DNA from: Solwaraspora sp. WMMD791
GTDB taxonomy: Bacteria > Actinomycetota > Actinomycetes > Mycobacteriales > Micromonosporaceae
Direction: 5' to 3'
Length of the DNA: 64,000 nucleotides
Assembly: GCF_029581195.1 (NCBI RefSeq)
Contig: NZ_CP120737.1
Location: 310,001-374,000 of the forward strand
The notes under the pieces are model-generated. The model ran no database searches. It was given only the letters and a program-made list of their open reading frames with translations, and was not told the DNA's origin. How positions within the stretch are numbered: position 1 is the stretch's first letter; every line of letters starts with the position of its first letter. The position numbers and the translations under genes were made by a program. This document shows positions 53,500 to 62,255 of the stretch, piece after piece.

Positions 53500-54267
53500 G
53501 TGTCCGCACTGCTGGCCGGTAAGCGGCTGCTCGTCACCGGTGTCATCACCGACCAGTCGATCGCCTTCTCGGTGGCCAAACTGGCCCAGGAGAACGGCGC
53601 CACCGTCGTGCTGACCGGGTTCGGCCGGATGTCCCTGGTCGAGCGGATCGCCAAGCGGCTGCCCGCCGAGGCCCCGGTGATCGAGCTGGACGTGACCAAC
53701 GTCGACCACCTCGCCGCCCTGCCCGACCGGGTCCGCGAGCACGTCGACGGCCTCGACGGGGTGGTGCACTCGATCGGGTTCGCCCCGCAGAGCTGCCTCG
53801 GTGGCGGATTCCTCGACGCGCCCTGGGAAGATGTGGCCACCGCGCTGCACGTCTCCACCTACTCGTACAAGTCGTTGGCGATGGCGGCGCTGCCGCTGAT
53901 GCGCCCGGGCGGCGCGGTCGTCGGACTCACCTTCGACGCCACCCTGGCCTGGCCGGTGTACGACTGGATGGGCGTGGCCAAGGCCGGCCTGGAGTCCGCC
54001 TCCCGGTACCTGGCGCTGCACCTGGGGCCGAAGGGCATCCGCAGCAACCTGGTCTCCGCTGGTCCGCTGCGCACGATGGCGGCCAAGTCGATCCCCGGGT
54101 TCGAGGCCTTCGAACACGCCTGGACCGAGCGGGCGCCGCTGGGCTGGCAGTTGACCGACCAGGAGCCGGCCGCGCGGGCCTGCCTGGCGTTGCTGTCGGA
54201 CTGGTTCCCGGCGACCACCGGTGAGATCGTGCACGTCGACGGGGGTTTCCACGCCATCGGGGCGTGA
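53500..54267 (+). CDS. inhA: Enoyl-ACP reductase (NADH), InhA/FabI type
   Basis: 255 residues. Start [20 protein letters not shown] is the FabI/InhA cofactor loop; S91 (VVHSIGFAP), Y154 and K161 ([15 protein letters not shown]) correspond to InhA S94, Y158 and K165. Other InhA-like stretches are [12 protein letters not shown] and [19 protein letters not shown]. It performs the last reduction of each elongation cycle and is the target of isoniazid-type inhibitors in mycobacteria. GTG 53500 has GGAGAACC upstream. It lies 90 bases after fabG. Confidence 0.95.
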   Translation: MSALLAGKRLLVTGVITDQSIAFSVAKLAQENGATVVLTGFGRMSLVERIAKRLPAEAPVIELDVTNVDHLAALPDRVREHVDGLDGVVHSIGFAPQSCLGGGFLDAPWEDVATALHVSTYSYKSLAMAALPLMRPGGAVVGLTFDATLAWPVYDWMGVAKAGLESASRYLALHLGPKGIRSNLVSAGPLRTMAAKSIPGFEAFEHAWTERAPLGWQLTDQEPAARACLALLSDWFPATTGEIVHVDGGFHAIGA

Positions 54268-54340
54268 CCGGCGGGCCGACCGGCGGAGCGATCCGGGGTG
54301 CGCCGCCGACGGCGCGCGTCGGACCAGGAACAATGGCGTC

Positions 54341-55381
54341 ATGGCGTACGACGCATTGGTCCTGCTGTCGTTCGGCGGCCCGGAAGGGCCCGACGACGTG
54401 CTGCCGTTTCTGCACAACGTCACCCGGGGGCGCAACGTGCCGCCGGAGCGGCTCGCCGAGGTCGCCGAGCACTATCAGCACTTCGGCGGGGTGTCGCCGA
54501 TCAACCAGCAGTGCCGGGACCTGCTCGCCGCGATCCGGGCCGACCTCGCCGCGCACGGCGTCGACCTGCCGGTCTACTGGGGCAACCGGAACTGGCATCC
54601 GATGCTGGCCGACACGGTGGCCCGGATGCGCGACGACGGGGTGCGCCGCGCGCTCGCCTTCGCCACCAGTGCCTACGGCGGCTACTCCTCGTGTCGGCAG
54701 TACTGGGAGGACATCGCGGCGGCCCGGGCGGCGGTCGGCCCGGACGCTCCGGTGATCGACAAGCTGCGCCAGTTCCACGACCACCCCGGGTTCGTCCTGC
54801 CGCACGCCGAAGCGGTCCGGGCCGCGCTGGCCACCCTCGACCCGGCGGTACGCCAGCGCACCCGGCTGGTGTTCACCGCCCACTCGATTCCGACCTCGAT
54901 GGCTGCGGTGGCGGGCCCGGAAGGTGGGCGATACCAGGCCCAGCTGGCCGAGACCGCCCGGCTGGTCGCCGCCGAGGCTGCCCCCGACCTGCCGTACGAC
55001 CTGGTCTGGCAGAGCCGGTCCGGGCCGCCGCAGGTGCCGTGGCTGGAGCCGGACGTCAACGACCACCTGCGGGACCTGGCCGGGCAGGGCGTCACCGCCG
55101 TGGTGGTCAGCCCGGTCGGGTTCGTCTCCGACCATCTCGAAGTGGTCTGGGACCTGGACACCGAGGCGGCGGCGACCGCCAAGGAGCTCGGGTTGACGTA
55201 CGTGCGGGCCGGCACGCCGGGGACCCATCCGGCGTTCGTGTCGATGGTGCGTGATCTGGTGCGCGAACGGCTGAGCCCGGACGGTACGGTGACCCGGCAG
55301 CGGCTGGGTACGCTGCCGGTCTGGGACACCTGCCCGGTGAACTGCTGCACTTCCGCGACCACCCCCCGGAGACCGTCGTGA
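54341..55381 (+). CDS. hemH: Ferrochelatase (coproporphyrin III type, actinobacterial)
   Basis: 346 residues. [17 protein letters not shown] start, catalytic histidine in [10 protein letters not shown], acidic cluster in [19 protein letters not shown]. In the coproporphyrin-dependent pathway of Gram-positive bacteria it inserts iron into coproporphyrin III. Cysteines that may hold a [2Fe-2S] cluster are in YSSCRQYW and WDTCPVNCC near the end, as in other actinobacterial enzymes. ATG 54341 with AGGAAC upstream. The next gene overlaps its stop. Confidence 0.94.
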   Translation: MAYDALVLLSFGGPEGPDDVLPFLHNVTRGRNVPPERLAEVAEHYQHFGGVSPINQQCRDLLAAIRADLAAHGVDLPVYWGNRNWHPMLADTVARMRDDGVRRALAFATSAYGGYSSCRQYWEDIAAARAAVGPDAPVIDKLRQFHDHPGFVLPHAEAVRAALATLDPAVRQRTRLVFTAHSIPTSMAAVAGPEGGRYQAQLAETARLVAAEAAPDLPYDLVWQSRSGPPQVPWLEPDVNDHLRDLAGQGVTAVVVSPVGFVSDHLEVVWDLDTEAAATAKELGLTYVRAGTPGTHPAFVSMVRDLVRERLSPDGTVTRQRLGTLPVWDTCPVNCCTSATTPRRPS

Positions 55382-56157
55382 CCGACCGCAAACCCGTCGA
55401 GAGCTGGCTGACCGACATGGACGGCGTGCTGGTGCACGAAGGCCAGCCGGTCCCTGGCGCACCGGAGTTCATCAACCGGCTACGTGCCTCCGGCAAGCCG
55501 TTCCTGGTGTTGACGAACAACTCCATCTACACCCCACGTGACCTGCAGGCCCGGCTCACCCGGATGGGCTTCGACGTGCCGGAGCAGGCGATCTGGACGG
55601 CGGCGTTGGCGACCGCCCAGTTCCTGGCCGACCAGCGGCCGGGCGGCACCGCGTACGTGATCGGCGAAGCCGGTCTGACCACGGCGATGCACGCGGTCGG
55701 TTACATCCTGAGTGACTACGCCCCGGACTACGTCGTGCTGGGGGAGACCCGGACCTACAGCTTCGAGGCGATCACCAAGGCGGTCCGGCTGATCAACGAC
55801 GGGGCCCGGTTCATCTGCACCAACCCGGATCCGACCGGGCCGTCGACCGAGGGTGCCCTGCCGGCGGCCGGTTCGGTGGCGGCGATGATCTCGAAGGCGA
55901 CCGGGGTGGAGCCGTACTTCGTCGGCAAGCCGAACCCGATGATGATGCGGTCGGCGTTGAACACGATCGACGCGCATTCGGAGAGCACCGCGATGATCGG
56001 TGACCGGATGGACACCGACGTGCTCTGCGGGCTGGAGGCCGGTCTGCAGACGATCCTGGTGCTCACCGGGATCAGCAACCGGGCCGACATCGACCGGTAC
56101 CCGTACCGTCCGTCGCGGATCGTCCCGTCGGTGGCCGACCTGATCGACGAGGTCTGA
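55378..56157 (+). CDS. HAD-superfamily IIA hydrolase (NagD-like)
   Basis: 259 residues. Motif [14 protein letters not shown], motif [12 protein letters not shown], large C2 cap, then VGKPNPMMM (Lys) and [17 protein letters not shown] (motif IV). This matches the NagD/4-nitrophenylphosphatase group of sugar or nucleotide phosphatases. GTG 55378 overlaps the hemH stop, so it is co-translated with the heme gene. The reason for the pairing is unclear. It ends the fabG-inhA-hemH operon; a 58-bp palindrome follows. Confidence 0.92.
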   Translation: MTDRKPVESWLTDMDGVLVHEGQPVPGAPEFINRLRASGKPFLVLTNNSIYTPRDLQARLTRMGFDVPEQAIWTAALATAQFLADQRPGGTAYVIGEAGLTTAMHAVGYILSDYAPDYVVLGETRTYSFEAITKAVRLINDGARFICTNPDPTGPSTEGALPAAGSVAAMISKATGVEPYFVGKPNPMMMRSALNTIDAHSESTAMIGDRMDTDVLCGLEAGLQTILVLTGISNRADIDRYPYRPSRIVPSVADLIDEV

Positions 56158-56183
56158 GCACCGCCGCCCTTGCATGATCGCGA

Positions 56184-56241
56184 CGATCTTGCACTTATCG
56201 ATGGACAACTCGGACAAAAGCTCTCGATAACTGCAAGATCG
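56184..56241. repeat. 58-bp imperfect palindrome, copy 3
   Basis: Arms CGATCTTGCACTTATCGA and TCGATAACTGCAAGATCG are identical to those at 30212; the 22-base spacer differs but keeps GACAA. Here three more base pairs extend the stem (CGA at 56181-56183, TCG at 56242-56244). It lies 26 bases after the HAD gene, before the convergent gene. Confidence 0.92.
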
Positions 56242-56256
56242 TCGAGGGTGTCAGGG

Positions 56257-56316
56257 GCGGGGGTCAGGGCTGTGTCGCGGGGGCCAGGGCTGCGTCGCGG
56301 GGGTCAGGGGCGTAGC
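56257..56316. repeat. 20-bp tandem repeat across a stop codon
   Basis: GCGGGGGTCAGGGCTGTGTC, a one-two base variant and a shorter variant occur at 56257, 56277 and 56297. The TCA of the third (56304-56306) is the stop of the minus-strand gene. Confidence 0.85.
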
Positions 56317-57095
56317 GGGGCGTTGCAGGCGGCGACTAGGGCCCGCCGGCAGGCGGCGGTGAGCGGTCGCAGCGCGGCATCCCGCTGCTGCGCCTCGTAG
56401 CCGTTGACCGCGCCGCCGGGAGCCGCGTGCTCGGCCAACGCCAGTACCTGGTCCAGCACACTGGCGCGGGCGAACAGCCGACGGGCCCGGGGGTCGAATC
56501 CGGGCGGCAGGTCCATGCCGCCGTCGGGCCGGCGCAGCGCGGCCAACGCGCCGGCCAGTTCCGGTCGCCAGTGGGCGATGTCCAGCCGGGTCAACGCCGT
56601 GGTCGCCTCGGCCAGGGCGGCGGACAGGTCGGCCTCCGCCTCGGCCGGGCCCGGCTCGGTGCGCCCGCCGCCGGGCAACTCGTCGGGCAGCGGGTAGACC
56701 CGCCAGAGCACCGTCTCGAAGGTCACCCCCGACCCCGAGGTGTGGCTGCGGACCTCCGGGATGACACCCAGGCCCCGGGCCACCACCGCTTCACCGGCCA
56801 GCAGCGCCGCGCCGGTGAACGCACCGGGGCCGGGCAGCCCGCGCGGGTCGCCGGGTGCCGGCAGGACCAACCGGATCTCGTCCGGCGCCAGCTTCGCGAA
56901 ACAGGGCAGCGCGTCGCGCAACGGCAGGTCGGTCCAGGCTCCGGGCGCGTCGGCGACCAGATGCTCCTCGTCGCCGGCTATCTCGTCGGCGATCTCGTCG
57001 TACGGCACCAGCCCGGCGCGCCATGCGCGGACCCAGGCCACGAATCGGCTGGACCGGCGCGCCCCGAGGGTGGCCGCGCCTACTGCGGGGGACAT
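56304..57095 (-). CDS. Conserved hypothetical protein
   Basis: 263 residues, no signal or membrane helix. It begins MSPAVGAATLGARRSSRFV, then a Trp/Arg helix (AWVRAWRAGLVPYDEIADEI), a beta-rich centre (DEIRLVLPAPGDPRGLPGPG, GVTFETVLWRVYPL) and helical C-terminus ending CRRALVAACNAPLRP. I recognise the pattern as an actinobacterial conserved protein but cannot name a function. ATG 57095 is chosen because the in-frame codons upstream are low complexity and cover a repeated region. Its stop lies in a tandem repeat. Confidence 0.75.
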   Translation of the reverse strand: MSPAVGAATLGARRSSRFVAWVRAWRAGLVPYDEIADEIAGDEEHLVADAPGAWTDLPLRDALPCFAKLAPDEIRLVLPAPGDPRGLPGPGAFTGAALLAGEAVVARGLGVIPEVRSHTSGSGVTFETVLWRVYPLPDELPGGGRTEPGPAEAEADLSAALAEATTALTRLDIAHWRPELAGALAALRRPDGGMDLPPGFDPRARRLFARASVLDQVLALAEHAAPGGAVNGYEAQQRDAALRPLTAACRRALVAACNAPLRP

Positions 57096-57146
57096 GCAGG
57101 CTAGGGTACGTGCCGCCGCCCCGGTTGTCTCGACTCCGCTGGCGGC

Positions 57147-57211
57147 GCACCCTGTGGCGCGTCGTCGTGCCGGGTGCCGCACCCCTGCGGCGCGTCGTCG
57201 TGCCCGGTGCC
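57147..57211. repeat. 32-bp tandem duplication
   Basis: Two copies of GCACCC-TG-GGCGCGTCGTCG-TGCC-GGTGCC-like sequence (57147-57178 and 57179-57211) differ at a few bases. They fill the divergent gap between the conserved hypothetical gene and the DUF3097 gene, about 25 bases before the latter. Confidence 0.85.
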
Positions 57212-57235
57212 GCCCGGCGGGGTTAGCCTGCCGCG

Positions 57236-58063
57236 ATGGATGGCGACCGGCGGTACGGAGACGACGTCCTGGCGGGCAACTGGCGCCGTCGGCGCGCCGT
57301 TCCCGTCCTGGACGCGGAGTTGGACCTGGTGGTCGAGGACGCCGACTCCGGCTTCTGCGGGGCGGTGGTGGGTTTCGAGTCCGGTGCGGTGACCCTGGAG
57401 GACCGGCACGGCCGGCGGCGGCACTTTCCGCTCGAGCCGGCGGCGTTCCTGCTCGACGGCCAGCCGGTGACGTTGCGGCGCCCGGCCCGACCCGCCGCCG
57501 CCACGCCCCGGCAGCGCCAGCGCACCGCCTCCGGCTCGATCGCCGTCGGATCCCGGCCGGCCCGGGTCGCCCAGGCCAGCCGGATCTGGGTCGAAGGGAT
57601 CCACGACGCGGCTCTGGTGGAGCGGATCTGGGGCGACGACCTGCGGATCGAAGGTGTGGTGGTCGAGCCGCTGGACGGCATCGACGCGCTGGCCGACGAG
57701 GTCGCGACGTTCGCGCCGGGGCCGCAGCGGCGCCTCGGGGTCCTGGTCGACCATCTGGTGCCCGGTTCGAAGGAGAGCCGCCTCGTCGCCGCGGTCACCT
57801 CGCCGTACGTGCTGGTGACCGGGCATCCGTACGTGGACGTGTGGCAGGCGGTGAAACCGGACCGGGTCGGGCTGCGGCAGTGGCCGCAGATCCCGCCCGG
57901 CCAGCCGTGGAAGGAAGGTGTCTGCGCGGCGGTCGGGGTGGCCGAGCCGGCGCAGATGTGGCGGCGGATCCTCGGCGCGGTGCGCAGCTACCAGGACGTG
58001 GAGACACCGTTGATCAACGCGATGGAGCGGTTGATCGACTTCGTCACCGTACCGCCGCAGTGA
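57236..58063 (+). CDS. DUF3097 family protein
   Basis: 275 residues. N-terminal SH3-like part (NWRRRRAVPVLDAELDLVVE, VTLEDRHGRRRHFPLEPAAF), then a TOPRIM-like core: IWVEGIHDAALVERIWGDDL, IEGVVVEPLDGIDALAD, RLGVLVDHLVPGSKESRL and VTGHPYVDVWQAV. Glu in VEGIHD and DHL resemble the acidic residues of TOPRIM primases and RNase M5. Family is found widely in actinobacteria; function unknown, possibly nucleic-acid related. ATG start follows GCCTGCCGCG with no strong ribosome-binding site. Confidence 0.85.
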   Translation: MDGDRRYGDDVLAGNWRRRRAVPVLDAELDLVVEDADSGFCGAVVGFESGAVTLEDRHGRRRHFPLEPAAFLLDGQPVTLRRPARPAAATPRQRQRTASGSIAVGSRPARVAQASRIWVEGIHDAALVERIWGDDLRIEGVVVEPLDGIDALADEVATFAPGPQRRLGVLVDHLVPGSKESRLVAAVTSPYVLVTGHPYVDVWQAVKPDRVGLRQWPQIPPGQPWKEGVCAAVGVAEPAQMWRRILGAVRSYQDVETPLINAMERLIDFVTVPPQ

Positions 58064-58099
58064 GCCGACCGCCCGTTGCGGTAGTGCGGCGGCGGCCGG

Positions 58100-59437
58100 T
58101 CAGCCGAGGTCGTCCGGGTCGCGGGTGAGGACGAAGGTGGCCAGGTCCAGCGCCGTCGGGGTGCCGGTCGGGCCACGCCGTACGGTGAGGATCTCGCCCT
58201 GCTGGGCGCCGCTGCGGCCCTGCCAGCGGTCCACGCCCGCTGCGGCGAACCGCGACGTCACCGGCTGCACCGGCCCGAGCAGGGTGAGGACCAGCTCGGC
58301 GGCGTCGGCGTTCCAGGAGAGCTGCATCTCCCGCCCCATCCACCACCACCGACCGCAGATCGCGTCGATCTCCGCCGGCGGCGGGGTGCCCGGCCGCCAC
58401 GGACGAGGCGCGGCCGGTTCCCGGTCGAGCACTCCGGCCAGCACCCGCAGCCCCAGCTCACGAATGGTGCCCTGGGTGAACCCGTACGAGTTGGCGAAGG
58501 CGACCACGCCGGTGCCGGTGGCGCGGTGTACGGCGAGCAGCGCCACGTACCCGGGCATCGAACCGCCGTGCCCGGCGAAGACCCGCTCCCCGACCCGGTA
58601 CAGCTCGGGACCGAGCCCGTGGCCGCCGGTCCACCGCTGCGGGTCGTTGATCGCGACCGGTAGGCACATCTCCGCCATCGTGTCGGGGTCGAGCACCGCC
58701 GGGTCCGGGTCGGCGAGGAACGCCGCCCACCGGCTCAGGTCGTCGACGGTGGACCAGAGCTGGCCGGCGGGGGCCATCGCTCCGGTGTCGGTACGGGGCT
58801 CCTCGCGCAGCGTGCCGTGCCACGGGTGCACCACGTAGCCGGCGGCGTACGGGGCGGTGGGGTGGTAGGTGGTGCGGGTCATGCCGAGCGGGTCGAGGAG
58901 GTCGGTGGCGACCAGTTCGCTCCACGGCGTGCCGGTGATCCGGTGCAGAGCGGCACCGAGCAGTCCGTACGCCAGGTTCGAGTAGTGGTACGTGCGGTGC
59001 GGCGGGAAGGCCACCTTGTCCGGTCCGAGCCCGGCCAGCAGGGTGGCGACGTCGGTGCCGGTGGTGCGTTCCCACCAGCCGTCGCTGTCCGGTTCGCGTT
59101 GCAGGCCGGCGGCGTGGCCGAGGAGCTGGCGCAGGGTGATCCGCTCGAACGGGGTGTCGGGCAGGTGGTCGCGGAGCCGGTCGTCGAGGTCGAGCCGACC
59201 GGCGTCGCGGAGCCGCAGCACCAGGGTGGCGGTGAGGGTCTTGGTGATCGAGCCGATCCGGTACTGCAGGTCGGGGTGGGGTGACGGGTGGTCACCGGCG
59301 GATGCGACGTGCACCAGCCGCCGGCCCCGGAGCACGCCGAGGACGACGGAGGGTGCCCGGCCGTACGACTGGGTCTCGGCGACCGCAGTGTCGATCATGC
59401 CGGTGGTGCCGGGGGAGAGGGACGTGGACACGCTCAC
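58100..59437 (-). CDS. Serine hydrolase of the beta-lactamase (class C-like) family
   Basis: 445 residues. Active-site motif YRIGSITKTLTA (S63-x2-K66), second motif YHYSNLAYG (Tyr-x-Asn), third GHGGSMPGYV (His-x-Gly in place of KTG). This is the S12/penicillin-binding-protein-like esterase group, with a C-terminal lipocalin-like domain of about 100 residues. No signal peptide, so it is likely cytoplasmic and acts as an esterase or peptidase, not as a resistance beta-lactamase. GTG 59437 follows AGGAGTGTT, which decides the start. Confidence 0.9.
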   Translation of the reverse strand: MSVSTSLSPGTTGMIDTAVAETQSYGRAPSVVLGVLRGRRLVHVASAGDHPSPHPDLQYRIGSITKTLTATLVLRLRDAGRLDLDDRLRDHLPDTPFERITLRQLLGHAAGLQREPDSDGWWERTTGTDVATLLAGLGPDKVAFPPHRTYHYSNLAYGLLGAALHRITGTPWSELVATDLLDPLGMTRTTYHPTAPYAAGYVVHPWHGTLREEPRTDTGAMAPAGQLWSTVDDLSRWAAFLADPDPAVLDPDTMAEMCLPVAINDPQRWTGGHGLGPELYRVGERVFAGHGGSMPGYVALLAVHRATGTGVVAFANSYGFTQGTIRELGLRVLAGVLDREPAAPRPWRPGTPPPAEIDAICGRWWWMGREMQLSWNADAAELVLTLLGPVQPVTSRFAAAGVDRWQGRSGAQQGEILTVRRGPTGTPTALDLATFVLTRDPDDLG

Positions 59438-59558
59438 AACACTCCTGTACGTGGTGACCTGACAGCGGTGTGTCGCTCCCGTTTGGCCCGGCTCGAAATA
59501 TGCCCGATATGTCGATTCCGCGGTCGCCGCTGGTGCGCATACATGTCACGATCGGTAT

Positions 59559-60062
59559 GTGGAACCCGTCCTGTGGATCGTATTGGGCGTCGTGCTCGCG
59601 ATCGCGGAGTTGTTCACCGCGACGCTGTTCCTCGTCATGTTCGCCGCCGGCGCGTTCGCAGCGGCGGTCGCGGCGGCCCTGGGGGCACCGGTCGCCGCAC
59701 AGGCCCTGGTCTTCGCCGCGGTCTCCGCGTTGACCGTGCTCGCCGTCCGGCCGGTCATCCAGCGGCACCGCACGGCGGCGCTGACCAGCGGCGACGAGCC
59801 GTTCGGAGTCGCGGCGATCGAGGGCGCCACGGCGCTGGTGCTGGAGCAGGTCGACGCCGACGGCGGCCAGGTCAAGATCGACGGAGAGCTGTGGAGCGCC
59901 CGGTCCTACGACGGGATCGGGGTCTTCACCCCCGGACAACGGGTACGGGTCATCGAGGTCAAGGGCGTCACCGCCCTGGTCTGGCGCGACGACGTCATCG
60001 GCGGCGACGTCATCGGCGGCGACGCCACCGGCGGTGACCTGACCGGCGGCGACGCGCGGTAG
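59559..60062 (+). CDS. NfeD-family membrane protein
   Basis: 167 residues. Two or three membrane helices (WIVLGVVLAIAELFTATLFL, AGAFAAAVAAALGAPVA, ALVFAAVSALTVLAVRP), then an OB-fold NfeD domain (IEGATALVLEQVDADGGQVK, LWSARSYDGIGVFTPGQRVR, VIEVKGVTALV). It partners the SPFH protein encoded 32 bases later, the usual pairing for membrane microdomain organisation. The end is odd: VIGGDVIGGDATGGDLTGGD, four five-residue repeats coded by 15-base direct repeats (59995-60054). Confidence 0.88.
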   Translation: MEPVLWIVLGVVLAIAELFTATLFLVMFAAGAFAAAVAAALGAPVAAQALVFAAVSALTVLAVRPVIQRHRTAALTSGDEPFGVAAIEGATALVLEQVDADGGQVKIDGELWSARSYDGIGVFTPGQRVRVIEVKGVTALVWRDDVIGGDVIGGDATGGDLTGGDAR

Positions 60063-60094
60063 CGGAACACCTCCACCGAAGAGGGTGAGCGACG

Positions 60095-61216
60095 ATGGAC
60101 ATAGCGATCGCGGTACTGGTCGGGGCGATCGCCCTGATCACGGTCATCACGTTGATCCGGGCCGTCCGGATCGTGCCACAACAGCGGATGGACGTGGTCG
60201 AACGACTCGGCCGTTACCAACGCACCATGACGCCCGGTCTGAACCTGCTGGTCCCGTTCGTCGACACCGTCCGCGCCAAGGTCGACATGCGCGAGCAGGT
60301 GGTCAGTTTCCCGCCGCAGCCGGTGATCACCTCCGACAACCTGGTGGTGTCGATCGACACCGTCCTGTACTTCAAGGTGGTCGAGCCGCGCGCCGCCACC
60401 TACGAGATCGCCAACTTTTTGCAGGCCATCGAGCAGCTCACCGTCACCACGCTGCGCAACGTGATCGGTTCGCTCGACCTAGAGCGCGCGCTGACCAGCC
60501 GGGAGGAGATCAACCGGCACCTGTCCGGGGTCCTCGACGAGACCACCGGCCGGTGGGGCATCAAGGTCACCCGGGTGGAGATCAAGGCGATCGAGCCGCC
60601 GCCGAGCATCCGTGACTCGATGGAGAAGCAGATGCGCGCCGAGCGGGACCGCCGCGCCGCGATCCTCACCGCCGAAGGGCACAAGCAGTCGCAGATCCTC
60701 TCCGCCGAGGGCGAGAAGCAGGCGTCGGTGCTGCGCGCCGACGGTGACCGGCAGGCCCGGATCCTGCAGGCCGAGGGGCAGGCGAAGGCGATCCGTACCG
60801 TCTTCGACGCCATCCACCAGGCCAACCCGAGCCAGAAGGTGCTCGCCTACCAGTACCTGCAGGCGTTGCCGCAGATCGCCAATGGCCAGGCCAACAAGGT
60901 GTGGATCGTGCCGGCCGAGCTGACCAAGGCGCTCGAAGGCCTCGGTGGTGCCCTCGGCGGGCTCAGCCAGATGGTCGGCGACGCGCCGTCGCAGCAGGTC
61001 GACTCCTCTGCCGTGGAGCGGGAGGCGGCCGAGGCGGCCGAGGCGGCAGCCGCCGAGGCGCAGCGGGTCAACGACGAGGTCCGCGCCGCCGAGCAGGTCA
61101 GCAGCGGCGGAAACGCCCGACCGGCCGGGCTGCCCGCGCCGGAGCCGGTGCCCGCCTCCGAACTGCTCGGCCAGTTCGACGCCAGCCAGACCCGACCGGA
61201 GGCCGAACGCGGCTGA
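60095..61216 (+). CDS. SPFH-domain (stomatin/prohibitin-like) membrane protein
   Basis: 373 residues. One N-terminal membrane helix (IAIAVLVGAIALITVITLIR), SPFH domain (VPQQRMDVVERLGRYQRTMT, FVDTVRAKVDMREQVVSFPP, VISTDNLVV-type VITSDNLVVSIDTVLYF), then a long coiled coil (RAERDRRAAILTAEGHKQSQ, SAEGEKQASVLRADGDRQA) and a low-complexity tail. Resembles YbbK/QmcA. With NfeD it forms large membrane rings that hold proteases or organise lipids. GAGGGTGAGCG lies before the ATG. Confidence 0.93.
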   Translation: MDIAIAVLVGAIALITVITLIRAVRIVPQQRMDVVERLGRYQRTMTPGLNLLVPFVDTVRAKVDMREQVVSFPPQPVITSDNLVVSIDTVLYFKVVEPRAATYEIANFLQAIEQLTVTTLRNVIGSLDLERALTSREEINRHLSGVLDETTGRWGIKVTRVEIKAIEPPPSIRDSMEKQMRAERDRRAAILTAEGHKQSQILSAEGEKQASVLRADGDRQARILQAEGQAKAIRTVFDAIHQANPSQKVLAYQYLQALPQIANGQANKVWIVPAELTKALEGLGGALGGLSQMVGDAPSQQVDSSAVEREAAEAAEAAAAEAQRVNDEVRAAEQVSSGGNARPAGLPAPEPVPASELLGQFDASQTRPEAERG

Positions 61217-61261
61217 GCCGCTGAGCCGCGCATGCACCGACCGGTCGATCGCTGACCGGGA

Positions 61262-61324
61262 CCCGCACACCTACCGGACGCGCACACCTACCGGTGGAAA
61301 GACGCGCACACCTACCGGTGGAAA
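61262..61324. repeat. 24-bp tandem repeat
   Basis: GACGCGCACACCTACCGGTG-GAAA is repeated exactly at 61277-61300 and 61301-61324, with a partial copy before (61262-61276). It lies in the 215-base gap upstream of the membrane protein gene and could be a regulator-binding array. Confidence 0.85.
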
Positions 61325-61389
61325 TCCGAGCGACTCCCGCATATGTGTCCGGTGCGGCTGACACGATCAGGCCGTCAGTGACGATCACG

Positions 61390-61411
61390 CCGGGGCCCGA
61401 CCGGGCCCCGG
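61390..61411 (+). promoter_or_regulatory. Stem-loop in the leader of the membrane protein gene
   Basis: CCGGGGCCC (61390-61398) pairs with GGGCCCCGG (61403-61411), loop GACC. It ends seven bases before the GGGAGGA ribosome-binding site, so it may affect transcription or translation of the next gene. Confidence 0.5.
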
Positions 61412-61431
61412 CAGCGCGGGAGGACGACACC

Positions 61432-62187
61432 ATGACGCGCGCCGTCAGGAACACCCGGCCACGGACCAGTGCCGCTGCGGCCAACCGGTCGGGACCGATG
61501 CGGGTGGTCTCCCGCAGCGACGCCGGGATCGCCGTGGTCGCCGCCGCCGCACCGGAGCACGCGCCCACCGGGCCGGCCACCAACGCCGCCTGGGCCTGGT
61601 CGGTACGCCGGTTCACCCGGGTGGCCATCTGGGCGTTGCCGCTGTACGCCGTCGCCTTCGCGGTGAGCAGCCTCAGTGGCCTGCGCGGCGGCAACCCGGC
61701 GCCGGACCTGGTCGACGGGCGGCCCGCGTACCTGATCGCCTGGGTGGTGGCGAGCTGGCTCGGCCTGGTCGCGCTCGTCGCGATCGCCGGCATCCACGCC
61801 GCGGCCCGCAGCCGTGGTACGGCGGTGGCGGCGCTGCTGACCGGGCTGGCCGGCGCGGCACTGATGGTTCCGTTCGCCGGACTGCCCGACGGCACCGTGG
61901 TCTACGGCACCTCGGCCCGGTCGCTGGCCCTGGTCGGCGCCGCGCTCTACAGCCTGGGCTGGTTCCTGGCCGGCGCCGCCGTGCTGCGGTCGGAGCTGTT
62001 CAACCGGCTCGACGGCTGGCTGCTGATCGTGGCGTCGCCGCTGCTCGGCTTCATCGGGCTGTTCTCCGGCCCGCTGCAGACCGTCGGCGCGGTCTTCGCG
62101 TTGACCGCCGGTATCGGCCTGGCCTGGTCGGCCGGGCGGATGGTGCCGAGCGTGCAGGCGGCCCCGAACGCCCCGGCCCGCGCCTGA
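61432..62187 (+). CDS. Six-TM membrane protein, uncharacterised
   Basis: 251 residues. A charged N-terminal tail of about 60 residues precedes roughly six membrane helices (VAIWALPLYAVAFAVSSLSG, AWVVASWLGLVALVAIAGI, GTAVAALLTGLAGAALMVPF, SLALVGAALYSLGWFLAGA, GWLLIVASPLLGFIGLFSG, VGAVFALTAGIGLAWSAG). No family motif is seen. ATG 61432 follows GGGAGGACG; earlier in-frame codons overlap the repeats and stem-loop. Function unknown. Confidence 0.8.
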   Translation: MTRAVRNTRPRTSAAAANRSGPMRVVSRSDAGIAVVAAAAPEHAPTGPATNAAWAWSVRRFTRVAIWALPLYAVAFAVSSLSGLRGGNPAPDLVDGRPAYLIAWVVASWLGLVALVAIAGIHAAARSRGTAVAALLTGLAGAALMVPFAGLPDGTVVYGTSARSLALVGAALYSLGWFLAGAAVLRSELFNRLDGWLLIVASPLLGFIGLFSGPLQTVGAVFALTAGIGLAWSAGRMVPSVQAAPNAPARA

Positions 62188-62223
62188 GGCGTCCGGGTCG
62201 GTCAGATCAGGCGTCAGGGGGAC

Positions 62224-62255
62224 CGGTCAGGGCGGTCAGGGCGGCTCGGTCAGGG
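62224..62255. repeat. CGGTCAGGG repeats across a stop codon
   Basis: CGGTCAGGG occurs at 62224, 62233 and 62247. The TCA of the last (62250-62252) is the stop of the minus-strand methyltransferase gene. Same pattern as at 30327 and 56257. Confidence 0.75.

Noticed and set aside
58100-59437. Beta-lactam resistance gene
   Set aside because: The S-x-x-K and Y-x-N motifs are present but the third motif is HGG, not KTG, and there is no signal peptide. An esterase or peptidase role is more likely.
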